Positions 42,037 to 49,200 of a DNA stretch of 64,000 nucleotides are shown here, piece after piece (within the stretch, counting starts at the first letter, position 1; each line of letters begins with the position of its first letter). The stretch spans positions 1 to 64,000 of the forward strand of contig NZ_NWTG01000014.1 of the NCBI RefSeq assembly GCF_002532045.1, written 5' to 3'. The stretch is from Bradyrhizobium sp. C9 (GTDB taxonomy: Bacteria > Pseudomonadota > Alphaproteobacteria > Rhizobiales > Xanthobacteraceae). The notes below the pieces were generated by a model. That model had not been told where the DNA came from and searched no databases. It saw nothing but the letters and a program-made list of their open reading frames with translations. Position numbers and translations under genes: made by a program.

Positions 42037-43548
42037 GCCCTCGGACTCCACGAACACTTCGTCGCGCTTCGCACGCAAGGTCGGCAGCACGGCGAGCACC
42101 AGCAGACCCGCCGCGATCGCCAGCAGCACTGCCGACAGCGGCCGCGACAGGAACACGCTCCAGTCGCCGCGCGAGATCAGCAGTGCACGGCGCAGGTTCT
42201 CTTCCATCAGCGGGCCGAGCACCATGCCGAGCAGGAGCGGCGCCGGCTCGAAATCGTGCTTGATCAACCAGTAGCCGATCAGACCGAACGCGCCTGCGAG
42301 CACGACGTCGACCGGCGCGTTGTTTACCGAGTAGATGCCGATCGCGCAGAAGATCACGATCGAGGGGAACATCAGCCGGTACGGCACGCGCAGCAGACGG
42401 ACCCATATGCCGACCAGCGGCAGGTTGATGATGATCAGCATCAGATTGCCGATCCACATCGAGGCGATCATGCCCCAGACCAGGTCGGGTTGCTTCACCA
42501 TCACCTGCGGACCCGGCACGATGCCATGAATGGTCATCGCGCCGACCATCAGCGCCATCACCGCATTCGGCGGGATGCCGAGCGTGAGCAGTGGGATGAA
42601 CGAGGTCTGCGCCGCGGCGTTGTTGGCGCTTTCCGGCGATGCGACGCCCTCGATCGCGCCGCGGCCGAACCGCGACGGATCCTTGGCAATCTTCTTCTCC
42701 AACGTATACGCGGCAAACGACGCGATCACGGCGCCGCCGCCCGGCAGGATGCCAAGGATCGAGCCCAGGATGGTGCCGCGCACGATTGCCGGCGCGGAAT
42801 CCGTCAGGTCCTTCCTGGTCGGCATCAGGCCGGTGATCTTCTGCTGCACCAGATCGCGGCTCATCTCGGCACCGGCGTCGAGATTGCGGATGATCTCCGC
42901 GAAGCCGAACACACCCATCGCCACGGTGGCAAAGCCGAGACCGTCGGCAAGCTCGGGGATGTTGAAGGCCATGCGCGAGGCGCCGGTCTCGATGTCGGAG
43001 CCGACCATCGACAGCAACAGGCCGAACACGATCATTGCGATCGCCTTCAGCACCGAGCCCTTGGCGAGCACCACCGCGAAGATCAGGCCGAGCACCATCA
43101 GCGAGAAATATTCGGCCGGGCCGAACGCCAGCGCGAGCTTGGTCAGCGGCGCGCCGAGCACGGCGATCAGGACGGTTGCGACGCAGCCGGCAAAGAACGA
43201 GCCGATCGCGGCGATCGCGAGCGCCGGGCCGGCGCGGCCCTGTCGTGCCATCTGGTGACCGTCGAGCGCGGTGACCACGGAGGTCGCCTCGCCCGGAATA
43301 TTGACCAGGATCGAGGTGGTCGAGCCACCATACTGGGCGCCGTAATAGATGCCGGCGAGCATGATCAACGCGCCGACCGGCGGTAGGCCGAAGGTGATCG
43401 GCAGCAGCATGGCGACGGTGGCGATGGTGCCGATGCCCGGCAGCACGCCAACCAGCGTCCCGACCAGTGCGCCGATCAGGCACATCAGAAGATTAATCGG
43501 CGAAAGCGCAACGGCAAAACCGTGGGCTAGATTGGCGAACAGTTCCAT
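42034..43548 (-). CDS. tctA: Tripartite tricarboxylate transporter large permease (TctA)
   Basis: A 504-residue membrane protein with about ten to twelve hydrophobic segments. It contains VGVLPGIGTIATVAMLLPITF near the N-terminus and GGSTTSILVNIPGE, the TctA family motifs. It moves the acid captured by TctC using the proton or sodium gradient. Starts seven bases after the tctB stop. A TAG supplied by the adjoining repeat ends it. Confidence 0.93.
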   Translation of the reverse strand: MELFANLAHGFAVALSPINLLMCLIGALVGTLVGVLPGIGTIATVAMLLPITFGLPPVGALIMLAGIYYGAQYGGSTTSILVNIPGEATSVVTALDGHQMARQGRAGPALAIAAIGSFFAGCVATVLIAVLGAPLTKLALAFGPAEYFSLMVLGLIFAVVLAKGSVLKAIAMIVFGLLLSMVGSDIETGASRMAFNIPELADGLGFATVAMGVFGFAEIIRNLDAGAEMSRDLVQQKITGLMPTRKDLTDSAPAIVRGTILGSILGILPGGGAVIASFAAYTLEKKIAKDPSRFGRGAIEGVASPESANNAAAQTSFIPLLTLGIPPNAVMALMVGAMTIHGIVPGPQVMVKQPDLVWGMIASMWIGNLMLIIINLPLVGIWVRLLRVPYRLMFPSIVIFCAIGIYSVNNAPVDVVLAGAFGLIGYWLIKHDFEPAPLLLGMVLGPLMEENLRRALLISRGDWSVFLSRPLSAVLLAIAAGLLVLAVLPTLRAKRDEVFVESEG

Positions 43549-43555
43549 TGCGCCC

Positions 43556-44056
43556 TCACTGAACCAGGAAACGAGGGAACATCGGCATCGGAAGTCCCAG
43601 CACGTAAGGAAACAGCAATGCGCAGCCCAGCGTCAGACAGGCACCTACGATGGTCGTTTCCAGCCACTTCGTCTCCTCCGAGCCGAGTGCCGCAATCATG
43701 AAGCTGGCAAATGCCGTGACGACGAGCCCAAGCGGCCGGATCGACACCGCAAAGAACACGATCGCTGCCGATACGAACAGCGGCCCGCGCCATGAATAGG
43801 CCGCGATATGCGGGCCGTCGTTCAGGAGCCCCATCAGCGCGACAGCGCCGCCGAGCAGCAGCAGCAGCACGGCGAACATGCGCGGTGCGGTGCCGGCACC
43901 AAACGAGAATCCATGCATGCCCTGCAGATCGCTCGAAGCCCACAACGCAAACAGCGCAACCGCCATCATGACAAGCCCGCCGACAAAGTCCTGCGGACCG
44001 CGCACCCATTTCGGCAAGATCGATTTGACCGGCGCCTCGCTTGGCGTATCGCTCAT
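43556..44056 (-). CDS. tctB: Tripartite tricarboxylate transporter small permease (TctB)
   Basis: A 166-residue membrane protein with four hydrophobic segments, the TctB size and layout. It starts the tctB-tctA pair, with tctC downstream. The small subunit partners TctA. Sequence identity in this family is low, so the call rests on topology and position. Confidence 0.85.
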   Translation of the reverse strand: MSDTPSEAPVKSILPKWVRGPQDFVGGLVMMAVALFALWASSDLQGMHGFSFGAGTAPRMFAVLLLLLGGAVALMGLLNDGPHIAAYSWRGPLFVSAAIVFFAVSIRPLGLVVTAFASFMIAALGSEETKWLETTIVGACLTLGCALLFPYVLGLPMPMFPRFLVQ

Positions 44057-44149
44057 GACTTCGCTTCCCCCGTCAGGGCTGTCCCGCCCGTTGTGATTGA
44101 ATGGCTTGGCTTGTGGTGCGTTGACCGAAAGCCTTGCTAGCGATTTTCG

Positions 44150-44683
44150 TCAGACAACGCCAGCAAAACCCAAGAGACCTCCGGCAAGCAGCATCCATAA
44201 GGGATTGATCCGTGTCGCAAAAGCAAGCGCGGCTGCGACAATGGTGATCAGGACCGCGATCCAACTTTGGTCTGATGTCTGCGCCACGATCAGGCCGGAG
44301 GCAGCCATCAGGCCGATCGACAGCGGAACCAATGCGGCCTGAATGATCGCCGGCCAACGCGCGTCTCGCGAGCGATCGAGAAAACGGCTCACATAATAGG
44401 CAAGCAACGCGGTCGGTCCGCACATCGCAACCGTCGCGGCCAACGCCCCGGCGACGCCTGCGACAGAATATCCTATCAGTGTCACGATCAGCACGTTCGG
44501 TCCCGGCGAGAGTTGCGAGATCGCGAACACGTCGGCGAACTGCTTGTCGGTCAGCCAGTGATGCACGTCGACGGCAGCGCGGTGCATTTCGGGGATCGCC
44601 GAATTGGCCCCGCCGACCGCAAACAGCGACATCAGGCCGAAGGTCCAGACCAGTGCTGCGATCGGGCTGGACTCCGAGCTCAT
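44150..44683 (-). CDS. Chromate transporter family half (second subunit)
   Basis: A 177-residue CHR-domain membrane protein with about five hydrophobic segments. FGLMSLFAVGGANSAIPEMHR and QLSPGPNVLIVTLIGY are the CHR signature. Its start overlaps the upstream half by four bases (ATGA). Paired short CHR proteins work as a heterodimer replacing the single long ChrA. Whether the substrate is chromate is unproven. The gap 44057-44149 holds nothing recognisable. Confidence 0.85.
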   Translation of the reverse strand: MSSESSPIAALVWTFGLMSLFAVGGANSAIPEMHRAAVDVHHWLTDKQFADVFAISQLSPGPNVLIVTLIGYSVAGVAGALAATVAMCGPTALLAYYVSRFLDRSRDARWPAIIQAALVPLSIGLMAASGLIVAQTSDQSWIAVLITIVAAALAFATRINPLWMLLAGGLLGFAGVV

Positions 44684-45291
44684 GCCTTCACCATGCGTCG
44701 CGCAAGGACCGTCGTCGCAATGCTGAGCGGGATCGCCACCAGCAGCACGATCTGGAGCGGCCATCGGATCAGACCGATCGCGACGAAAACCGTCGCCAGA
44801 ATGACGAGGCCTGTGACATCACGCCGCTTCAACAGCGGCATCATCATTTTGAGGACGACCGCGAACAGCAGCCCGACCGCGGCACAGGCGACGCCGGCGA
44901 GCGTCCGGCGCAGGACGTCGATATCGCCGTAGCGGGCGTAGAGCGCGGCAAGGATTGTCGCGATCACCATTGGAGGCCCCACCAGTCCGGCAAAGGCCGC
45001 AAGGCCGCCGGCTATGCCGCGAAAGCGCGAGCCGAACACGACCGACAGGTTGACGATGTTCGGACCTGGCAGGAAATGGCACAGCGCGAAGGTCTCGTTG
45101 AACTCCTCGGCCGTCATCCAGCGGTGCTGCTCGACGATCGACCGTCGGGCCCAGACCAGGACCCCGCCAAAGCCGGCCAGCGACATCTTGGCAAAGGCCA
45201 GGAACAGCTCGAGCAGGCCGGGCTGGAGGGGCGCGGGCGGTGCGGAGGCATCCGGCGCCGGGGCGGCAACCGGCGGGGATTCCGGGGGCAT
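44680..45291 (-). CDS. Chromate transporter family half (first subunit)
   Basis: A 203-residue CHR-domain membrane protein. A Pro/Ala-rich N-terminus precedes FLAFAKMSLAGFGGVLVWARRSIVEQ and CHFLPGPNIVNLSVVFGSR, the CHR signature. With the overlapping downstream gene it makes a split transporter. ATG 45291 has only a weak ribosome-binding site. Confidence 0.85.
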   Translation of the reverse strand: MPPESPPVAAPAPDASAPPAPLQPGLLELFLAFAKMSLAGFGGVLVWARRSIVEQHRWMTAEEFNETFALCHFLPGPNIVNLSVVFGSRFRGIAGGLAAFAGLVGPPMVIATILAALYARYGDIDVLRRTLAGVACAAVGLLFAVVLKMMMPLLKRRDVTGLVILATVFVAIGLIRWPLQIVLLVAIPLSIATTVLARRMVKA

Positions 45292-45395
45292 GGGCAAAAT
45301 CTAGAACGGCGTCAGGACGCGGGCCAACCCAAATCGGCGTGTTTTCACACCTGAACAAGCCTGAATCGGCTCTATTTTTCTTCGTTCGTGCCGCC

Positions 45396-45401
45396 TATAT
45401 T
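45396..45401 (+). promoter_or_regulatory. -10 element of the tmRNA gene
   Basis: TATATT lies just before the predicted acceptor piece. The -35 region is T-rich but not a good match. Confidence 0.4.
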
Positions 45402-45404
45402 GGG

Positions 45405-45745
45405 GGTGCCGGTTCGCCGGCTATGGAAATAAATGGCCGTCGCAATAAACCATTCGGACCCGGGGGCGGTACCCGGCGCCTCCACCAAAACCCATCCCGA
45501 GCCCCTTGCTTCGGTGGCTTTTGGCGGGGGCGAAATAGGATCGACGAGGGCGTAAAGGGCGTGTTTTTTCTCGGTATGGTTCCGCCGTTATCGGGCTAAT
45601 GCAATAGTTGCCAACGACAACTTTGCTCCGGTTGCTCAGGCTGCGTAACGCAGTTTGAAAGACCATCTTAAAGTCCTAACGGGTTAAGCTCCGTTAGGCG
45701 GGGTTCGGAGGCACCTGGCAACAGAAGCCTCCACTTTAATTTCCG
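45405..45745 (+). ncRNA. ssrA: Two-piece (circularly permuted) tmRNA
   Basis: tmRNA rescues stalled ribosomes and tags the product for proteolysis. The acceptor piece comes first, ending CGCCTCC-A-CCA at 45477-45487. A spacer (45488 to about 45525) follows, then the coding piece starting GGGGGCGAAATAGGATCGAC at about 45526. CGCCTCC pairs with GGGGGCG over seven bases with one G-U, rebuilding the acceptor stem. The tag frame (45610-45648) reads ANDNFAPVAQAA then TAA, an alphaproteobacterial SsrA tag. A GGAGGC/GCCTCC hairpin closes the coding piece near 45740. Outer ends are approximate. sspB follows on the same strand. Confidence 0.93.
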
Positions 45746-45880
45746 ATCGGGCGTCCGCCCTTATTTTCCGCTGCCGGCCCTGCTGATTTCCGGGTCCCGG
45801 CGGGGTAGCATATGGCCAAAAGGGCGAGTCGGACGGTCCGGCGGCGCCACCCCGGCCATTTTCGAAGCGACAGGATCACC

Positions 45881-46402
45881 ATGGCGACCGATCACATCCG
45901 ATATGACGTGCTGGCGCGCGACGCGCTGCGCGGGGTGCTGCGGCGGGTGTTGTCCGACGCCGCCGAACATGGCCTGCCGGGTGAGCACCATTTCTACATC
46001 ACCTTCCTCTCGCACGGCGATGGCGTGAAGCTGTCGCCGCGGCTGCTCGCGCAGTATCCGGAGGAGATGACCATCATCCTGCAACACCAGTTCTGGGATC
46101 TGGTGGTGACCGAAGACCGGTTCGAGGTCGGCCTGTCGTTCGGCGGGATTCCCGAGCGGCTGAACGTGCCGTTCGCCGCGGTGACCCGCTTCCTCGATCC
46201 GTCCGCTCCGTTCGATCTGCGGTTCGACGTCTCGGACGCGTTGTCCGAGGAAGCCCCGCCCGCGACGGCACCGTCCTCCCCCCTTCCCGCACCGGCCGCC
46301 CGGCCGGCAGTCGAGACCGAGACGGCCGAGACCGAGCAGGAGCCGGCGAAGCCCAGCGAGGGCGCCGAGGTCGTGCGGCTGGACCGCTTCCGCAAGAAAT
46401 AA
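45881..46402 (+). CDS. sspB: SspB-type ClpXP adaptor (alpha form)
   Basis: A 173-residue adaptor. The N-terminal domain (ATDHIRYDVLARDALRGVL, HFYITFLSHGDGVKLSPRL) matches alphaproteobacterial SspB, which binds SsrA-tagged proteins. A Pro/Ala/Glu-rich linker (about 125-160) leads to a C-terminal VVRLDRFRKK that resembles the ClpX-docking tail. ATG 45881 has AGGA six bases before it. It lies about 135 bases after the tmRNA that makes the tag, which strengthens the call. Confidence 0.92.
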   Translation: MATDHIRYDVLARDALRGVLRRVLSDAAEHGLPGEHHFYITFLSHGDGVKLSPRLLAQYPEEMTIILQHQFWDLVVTEDRFEVGLSFGGIPERLNVPFAAVTRFLDPSAPFDLRFDVSDALSEEAPPATAPSSPLPAPAARPAVETETAETEQEPAKPSEGAEVVRLDRFRKK

Positions 46403-46447
46403 TCTAAACGCAGATCGATCCTCGACCTTGTAGGATGCTTGCGAGGG

Positions 46448-46472
46448 CCGGGATGACAGATCGTCATCCCGG
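46448..46472 (+). terminator. Hairpin after sspB
   Basis: CCGGGATGAC, loop AGATC, GTCATCCCGG: perfect 10-base arms, then ACTATCTT. A likely terminator. The GGGATGAC core also recalls the repeat at 34510-34645. Confidence 0.65.
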
Positions 46473-46578
46473 ACTATCTTCTGCATGAACGTGCCTCCGC
46501 GCGGACGCTGTCGTGTGGCCGCGCCGGAAAGCTGGCGCCCCGCCGGACCACGTTCTGACCACGCAACGGAGAGCATGC

Positions 46579-47994
46579 ATGGCTCAATCGACGACACCAT
46601 CCAGCGCCGCCACCCGCAGCGAGACCGACAGCTTCGGTCCGATCGACGTTGCCGCCGATCGCTACTGGGGCGCGCAGACCGAGCGCTCGCGGCAGAATTT
46701 CAAGATCGGCCACGACCGCATGCCGATCGCGATCATTCATGCACTCGCCATCGTCAAGCTCGCCGCAGCCGAAACCAATCGCGAACTCGGCCAGCTCGAT
46801 GCACGCCGCGCCGACGCCATCATCGGCGCCGCCAGGGAAGTGATCGAGGGCAAGCTCGACGATCATTTTCCGCTGGTCGTCTGGCAGACCGGCTCGGGCA
46901 CGCAAACCAACATGAACGTGAACGAGGTGATCGCCAACCGCGCCAACCAGATGCTCGGCGGCGAGCTCGGCGCCAAGCAGCCGATCCATCCGAACGACCA
47001 CGTCAACATGAGTCAGTCGTCGAACGACTCGTTCCCGACCGCGATGCATATCGCAGCGGCGGGCCGCATCATCGCCGACCTGATCCCTGCCCTCGCCGAG
47101 CTGCATCAGGCGTTGCACCAGAAGCAGGACGCGTTTGCCAAGATCGTGAAGATCGGCCGCACGCATACCCAGGACGCGACACCGCTGACGCTCGGCCAGG
47201 AATTCTCCGGCTACGCCGCGCAGGTCGAGAGCGGCATCGCGCGGCTACGCACCGCGGTGAAGGAGCTGTTTCCGCTGGCGCAGGGCGGCACCGCTGTTGG
47301 CACCGGCCTCAACTCGAAACCGGAGTTCGCCAACGCTTTCGCCAGGCATGTCGCGGAGATCACCAAGCTGCCGTTCACCAGCGCGGCAAACAAGTTCGAG
47401 GCGCTGGCTTCCAACGACGCCTATGTGCTGGTGCATGGCGCGATCAATTCGGTGGCGACCGGCCTGTTCAAGATCGCCAACGATATCCGCTTCCTCGGCT
47501 CGGGCCCGCGCTCGGGCCTCGGCGAGTTGATTCTGCCCGAGAACGAGCCGGGCTCATCGATCATGCCGGGCAAGGTCAATCCGACCCAGTGCGAGGCCAT
47601 GACCATGGTCTGCTGCCAGGTGTTCGGCAATCAGACCACGATCACCGTCGCGGGCAGCCAGGGCCATTTCGAGCTCAACGTGTACAAGCCCGTGTTGGCA
47701 TATTGTATGATAAATTCCATTCAGTTGCTGTCTGACGTTGTCCGCTCATTTGCTGAGCATTGCGTTGTCGGAATACGCGCCGACGAAAAGCGCATCAACG
47801 AGCTGATGCAGCGCTCGCTGATGCTGGTGACGGCACTCGCGCCGAAGATCGGTTACGACAACGCAGCCAAGGTCGCGAAGTCGGCGCACGCGCATGGAAC
47901 GACGTTGAAGGAAGAGGCTTTGCGGCTCGGATTCGTAACTGCCGACGAATTTGATCGCCTCGTGCAGCCGGACAAAATGACACACCCCGGCTGA
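46579..47994 (+). CDS. fumC: Class II fumarase
   Basis: A 471-residue iron-independent enzyme interconverting fumarate and malate. The superfamily signature GSSIMPGKVNPTQCEAM is present, with MSQSSNDSFPTAMHI and GRTHTQDATPLTLGQEF earlier. Full length, and no residue obviously missing. ATG 46579 has GGAGAG about five bases before it; an out-of-frame ATG lies four bases earlier. The gene stands alone. Confidence 0.96.
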   Translation: MAQSTTPSSAATRSETDSFGPIDVAADRYWGAQTERSRQNFKIGHDRMPIAIIHALAIVKLAAAETNRELGQLDARRADAIIGAAREVIEGKLDDHFPLVVWQTGSGTQTNMNVNEVIANRANQMLGGELGAKQPIHPNDHVNMSQSSNDSFPTAMHIAAAGRIIADLIPALAELHQALHQKQDAFAKIVKIGRTHTQDATPLTLGQEFSGYAAQVESGIARLRTAVKELFPLAQGGTAVGTGLNSKPEFANAFARHVAEITKLPFTSAANKFEALASNDAYVLVHGAINSVATGLFKIANDIRFLGSGPRSGLGELILPENEPGSSIMPGKVNPTQCEAMTMVCCQVFGNQTTITVAGSQGHFELNVYKPVLAYCMINSIQLLSDVVRSFAEHCVVGIRADEKRINELMQRSLMLVTALAPKIGYDNAAKVAKSAHAHGTTLKEEALRLGFVTADEFDRLVQPDKMTHPG

Positions 47995-48139
47995 AGTGAA
48001 GCGCGCAATGTCCGGATAATTACGGTCAGCGCGCGTGATATAATTATGGATCATAACGCCTAAAGGCTAAGGCTGTTTGCCTATCAGCTCTGCGCTGGCG
48101 CATGGTACAGACGTCTAGTTTTCGCAGAGCGAAACGGAT

Positions 48140-48269
48140 TCTTTGATGCTATCAGAAGCATCAAATGGGGATTCGGGATGGATATCGAGCCGGGCGCTTA
48201 GCGCGATCGCTCTTGCTTTCGTCACGATGCATCACCAATTCCGCTCTGGGGACGATAAGGACGACGAGC
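48140..48269 (+). promoter_or_regulatory. Upstream region of the DUF4169 operon
   Basis: The 275-base gap after fumC has no gene. It contains GATGCT-ATCAGA-AGCATC, a short hairpin at about 48147-48164, and no other clear signal. A promoter for the DUF4169-RHH pair must lie here, but I cannot place its hexamers. Confidence 0.35.
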
Positions 48270-48458
48270 ATGGGCGACGTGGTCAACCTGAAACGATTCA
48301 AGAAGCGCGGTGAGCGCGAACAAGCAGCAAAGCAGGCCGAAGCCAATCGTGCGCTATTCGGTCGCACCAAATCCGAACGGGCGCGTGACGAATTTCTCGG
48401 CGAGCGCAGTGAGCGCGTGCTCGATCAGCACCGCATCGAAAGTGGTGACGCATCATGA
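48270..48458 (+). CDS. DUF4169 family small protein
   Basis: A 62-residue highly charged protein beginning MGDVVNLKRFKKRGEREQAA and containing RTKSERARDEF, the DUF4169 pattern. Probably a small helical cytoplasmic protein. The stop overlaps the RHH gene start (ATGA at 48455-48458). AAGGA lies nine bases before ATG 48270. Function unknown, though the conserved pairing with the RHH gene suggests a shared role. Confidence 0.85.
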   Translation: MGDVVNLKRFKKRGEREQAAKQAEANRALFGRTKSERARDEFLGERSERVLDQHRIESGDAS

Positions 48459-48730
48459 AGTCTCCTGTCGTCAAGCGTTCGATCGTCGTCGCTGGTCACA
48501 AGACCAGCGTCAGCCTCGAAGAAGCCTTCTGGAACGGCATGAAGGAGATTTCCGGTCTGCGGAACATGACGCTGTCGGAACTGGTCGGCGAGATCGATAG
48601 CAACCGTCAGCAGGGCAATCTGTCCTCGGCGATCCGGCTTTTCGTGCTCGACTATTTCCGCTCGCGCGCCACCCCGGCCGTGCCGACGGATGTCAGGCCG
48701 CAACAGGTCGACACGCGCCAGCAAGCCTGA
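48455..48730 (+). CDS. Ribbon-helix-helix domain protein
   Basis: A 91-residue protein. VKRSIVVAGHKTSVSLEEAFWNGMKEI and LSSAIRLFVLDYFRSR fit the alphaproteobacterial RHH_4 family, which may bind DNA or act as a partner subunit. It overlaps the upstream DUF4169 gene by four bases. The tail after residue 72 is disordered-looking and Gln/Pro-rich. Confidence 0.85.
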   Translation: MKSPVVKRSIVVAGHKTSVSLEEAFWNGMKEISGLRNMTLSELVGEIDSNRQQGNLSSAIRLFVLDYFRSRATPAVPTDVRPQQVDTRQQA

Positions 48731-48785
48731 TTGCCTTGCCGACCGTCGCTTCGGCAGGCGGTCGTTCCGCCGCGCGGACTTCAGC

Positions 48786-49139
48786 ATGAAGGTCAATCGC
48801 ATCGTCGCGAACGTTGCCGCATCAGATGTCGCGGCAGCGAAGGCGTTCTATCGCGACATCCTCGGCCTCGCGCCGCTGATGGATTTCGGTTGGGTTGCGA
48901 CTTACGGTTCATCCGAAACGATGCAGGTTCAAATCAGCTTCGCTTCCGAAGGCGGCTCCGGTACGCCGGTGCCCGATCTCTCGATCGAGGTCGACGACCT
49001 CGACGAAGCGCTGCATCGTATGAGGGCCGCCGGCATCGTGATCGAATACGGACCGGCCGAGGAGCCATGGGACGTGCGGCGCTTCTTCGTCCGCGATCCC
49101 TTCGGCCGGTTGATCAATATTCTCCAGCACCGCTCGTAA
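48786..49139 (+). CDS. VOC (glyoxalase/bleomycin-resistance) superfamily protein
   Basis: A 117-residue single-domain protein. ANVAASDVAAAKAFYRDILGLAP and the C-terminal RRFFVRDPFGRLINILQHRS are VOC-fold hallmarks. Length gives one domain of two beta-alpha-beta modules, so it probably dimerises. It could be a dioxygenase, isomerase or binding protein. 55 bases after the RHH gene on the same strand. Confidence 0.85.
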   Translation: MKVNRIVANVAASDVAAAKAFYRDILGLAPLMDFGWVATYGSSETMQVQISFASEGGSGTPVPDLSIEVDDLDEALHRMRAAGIVIEYGPAEEPWDVRRFFVRDPFGRLINILQHRS

Positions 49140-49152
49140 GCCCTGGATCTTG

Positions 49153-49200
49153 TTCCGACGCGTTTTCGTCACGCGAACCGTGCACCCATTTCGCTTCTAG
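49153..49200. repeat. GACGCGTTTTC-type repeat, inverted relative of 40631-40684
   Basis: CGACGCGTTTTCGTCACGCG, then AACCGTGCACCCATTTCGCTTCTAG. It is the reverse-orientation relative of the repeat at 40631-40684. Its final CTAG provides the minus-strand stop (TAG, 49197-49199) of the AsmA-like gene. Confidence 0.65.

Noticed and set aside
41953..43386. A 477-residue plus-strand open frame
   Set aside because: Antisense to tctA, His/Gln/Arg-rich, with no domain.
45396..45487. Acceptor piece considered as a tRNA gene
   Set aside because: It lacks a normal D-arm and anticodon arm; pairing with 45526-45532 and the downstream tag frame identify it as part of tmRNA.
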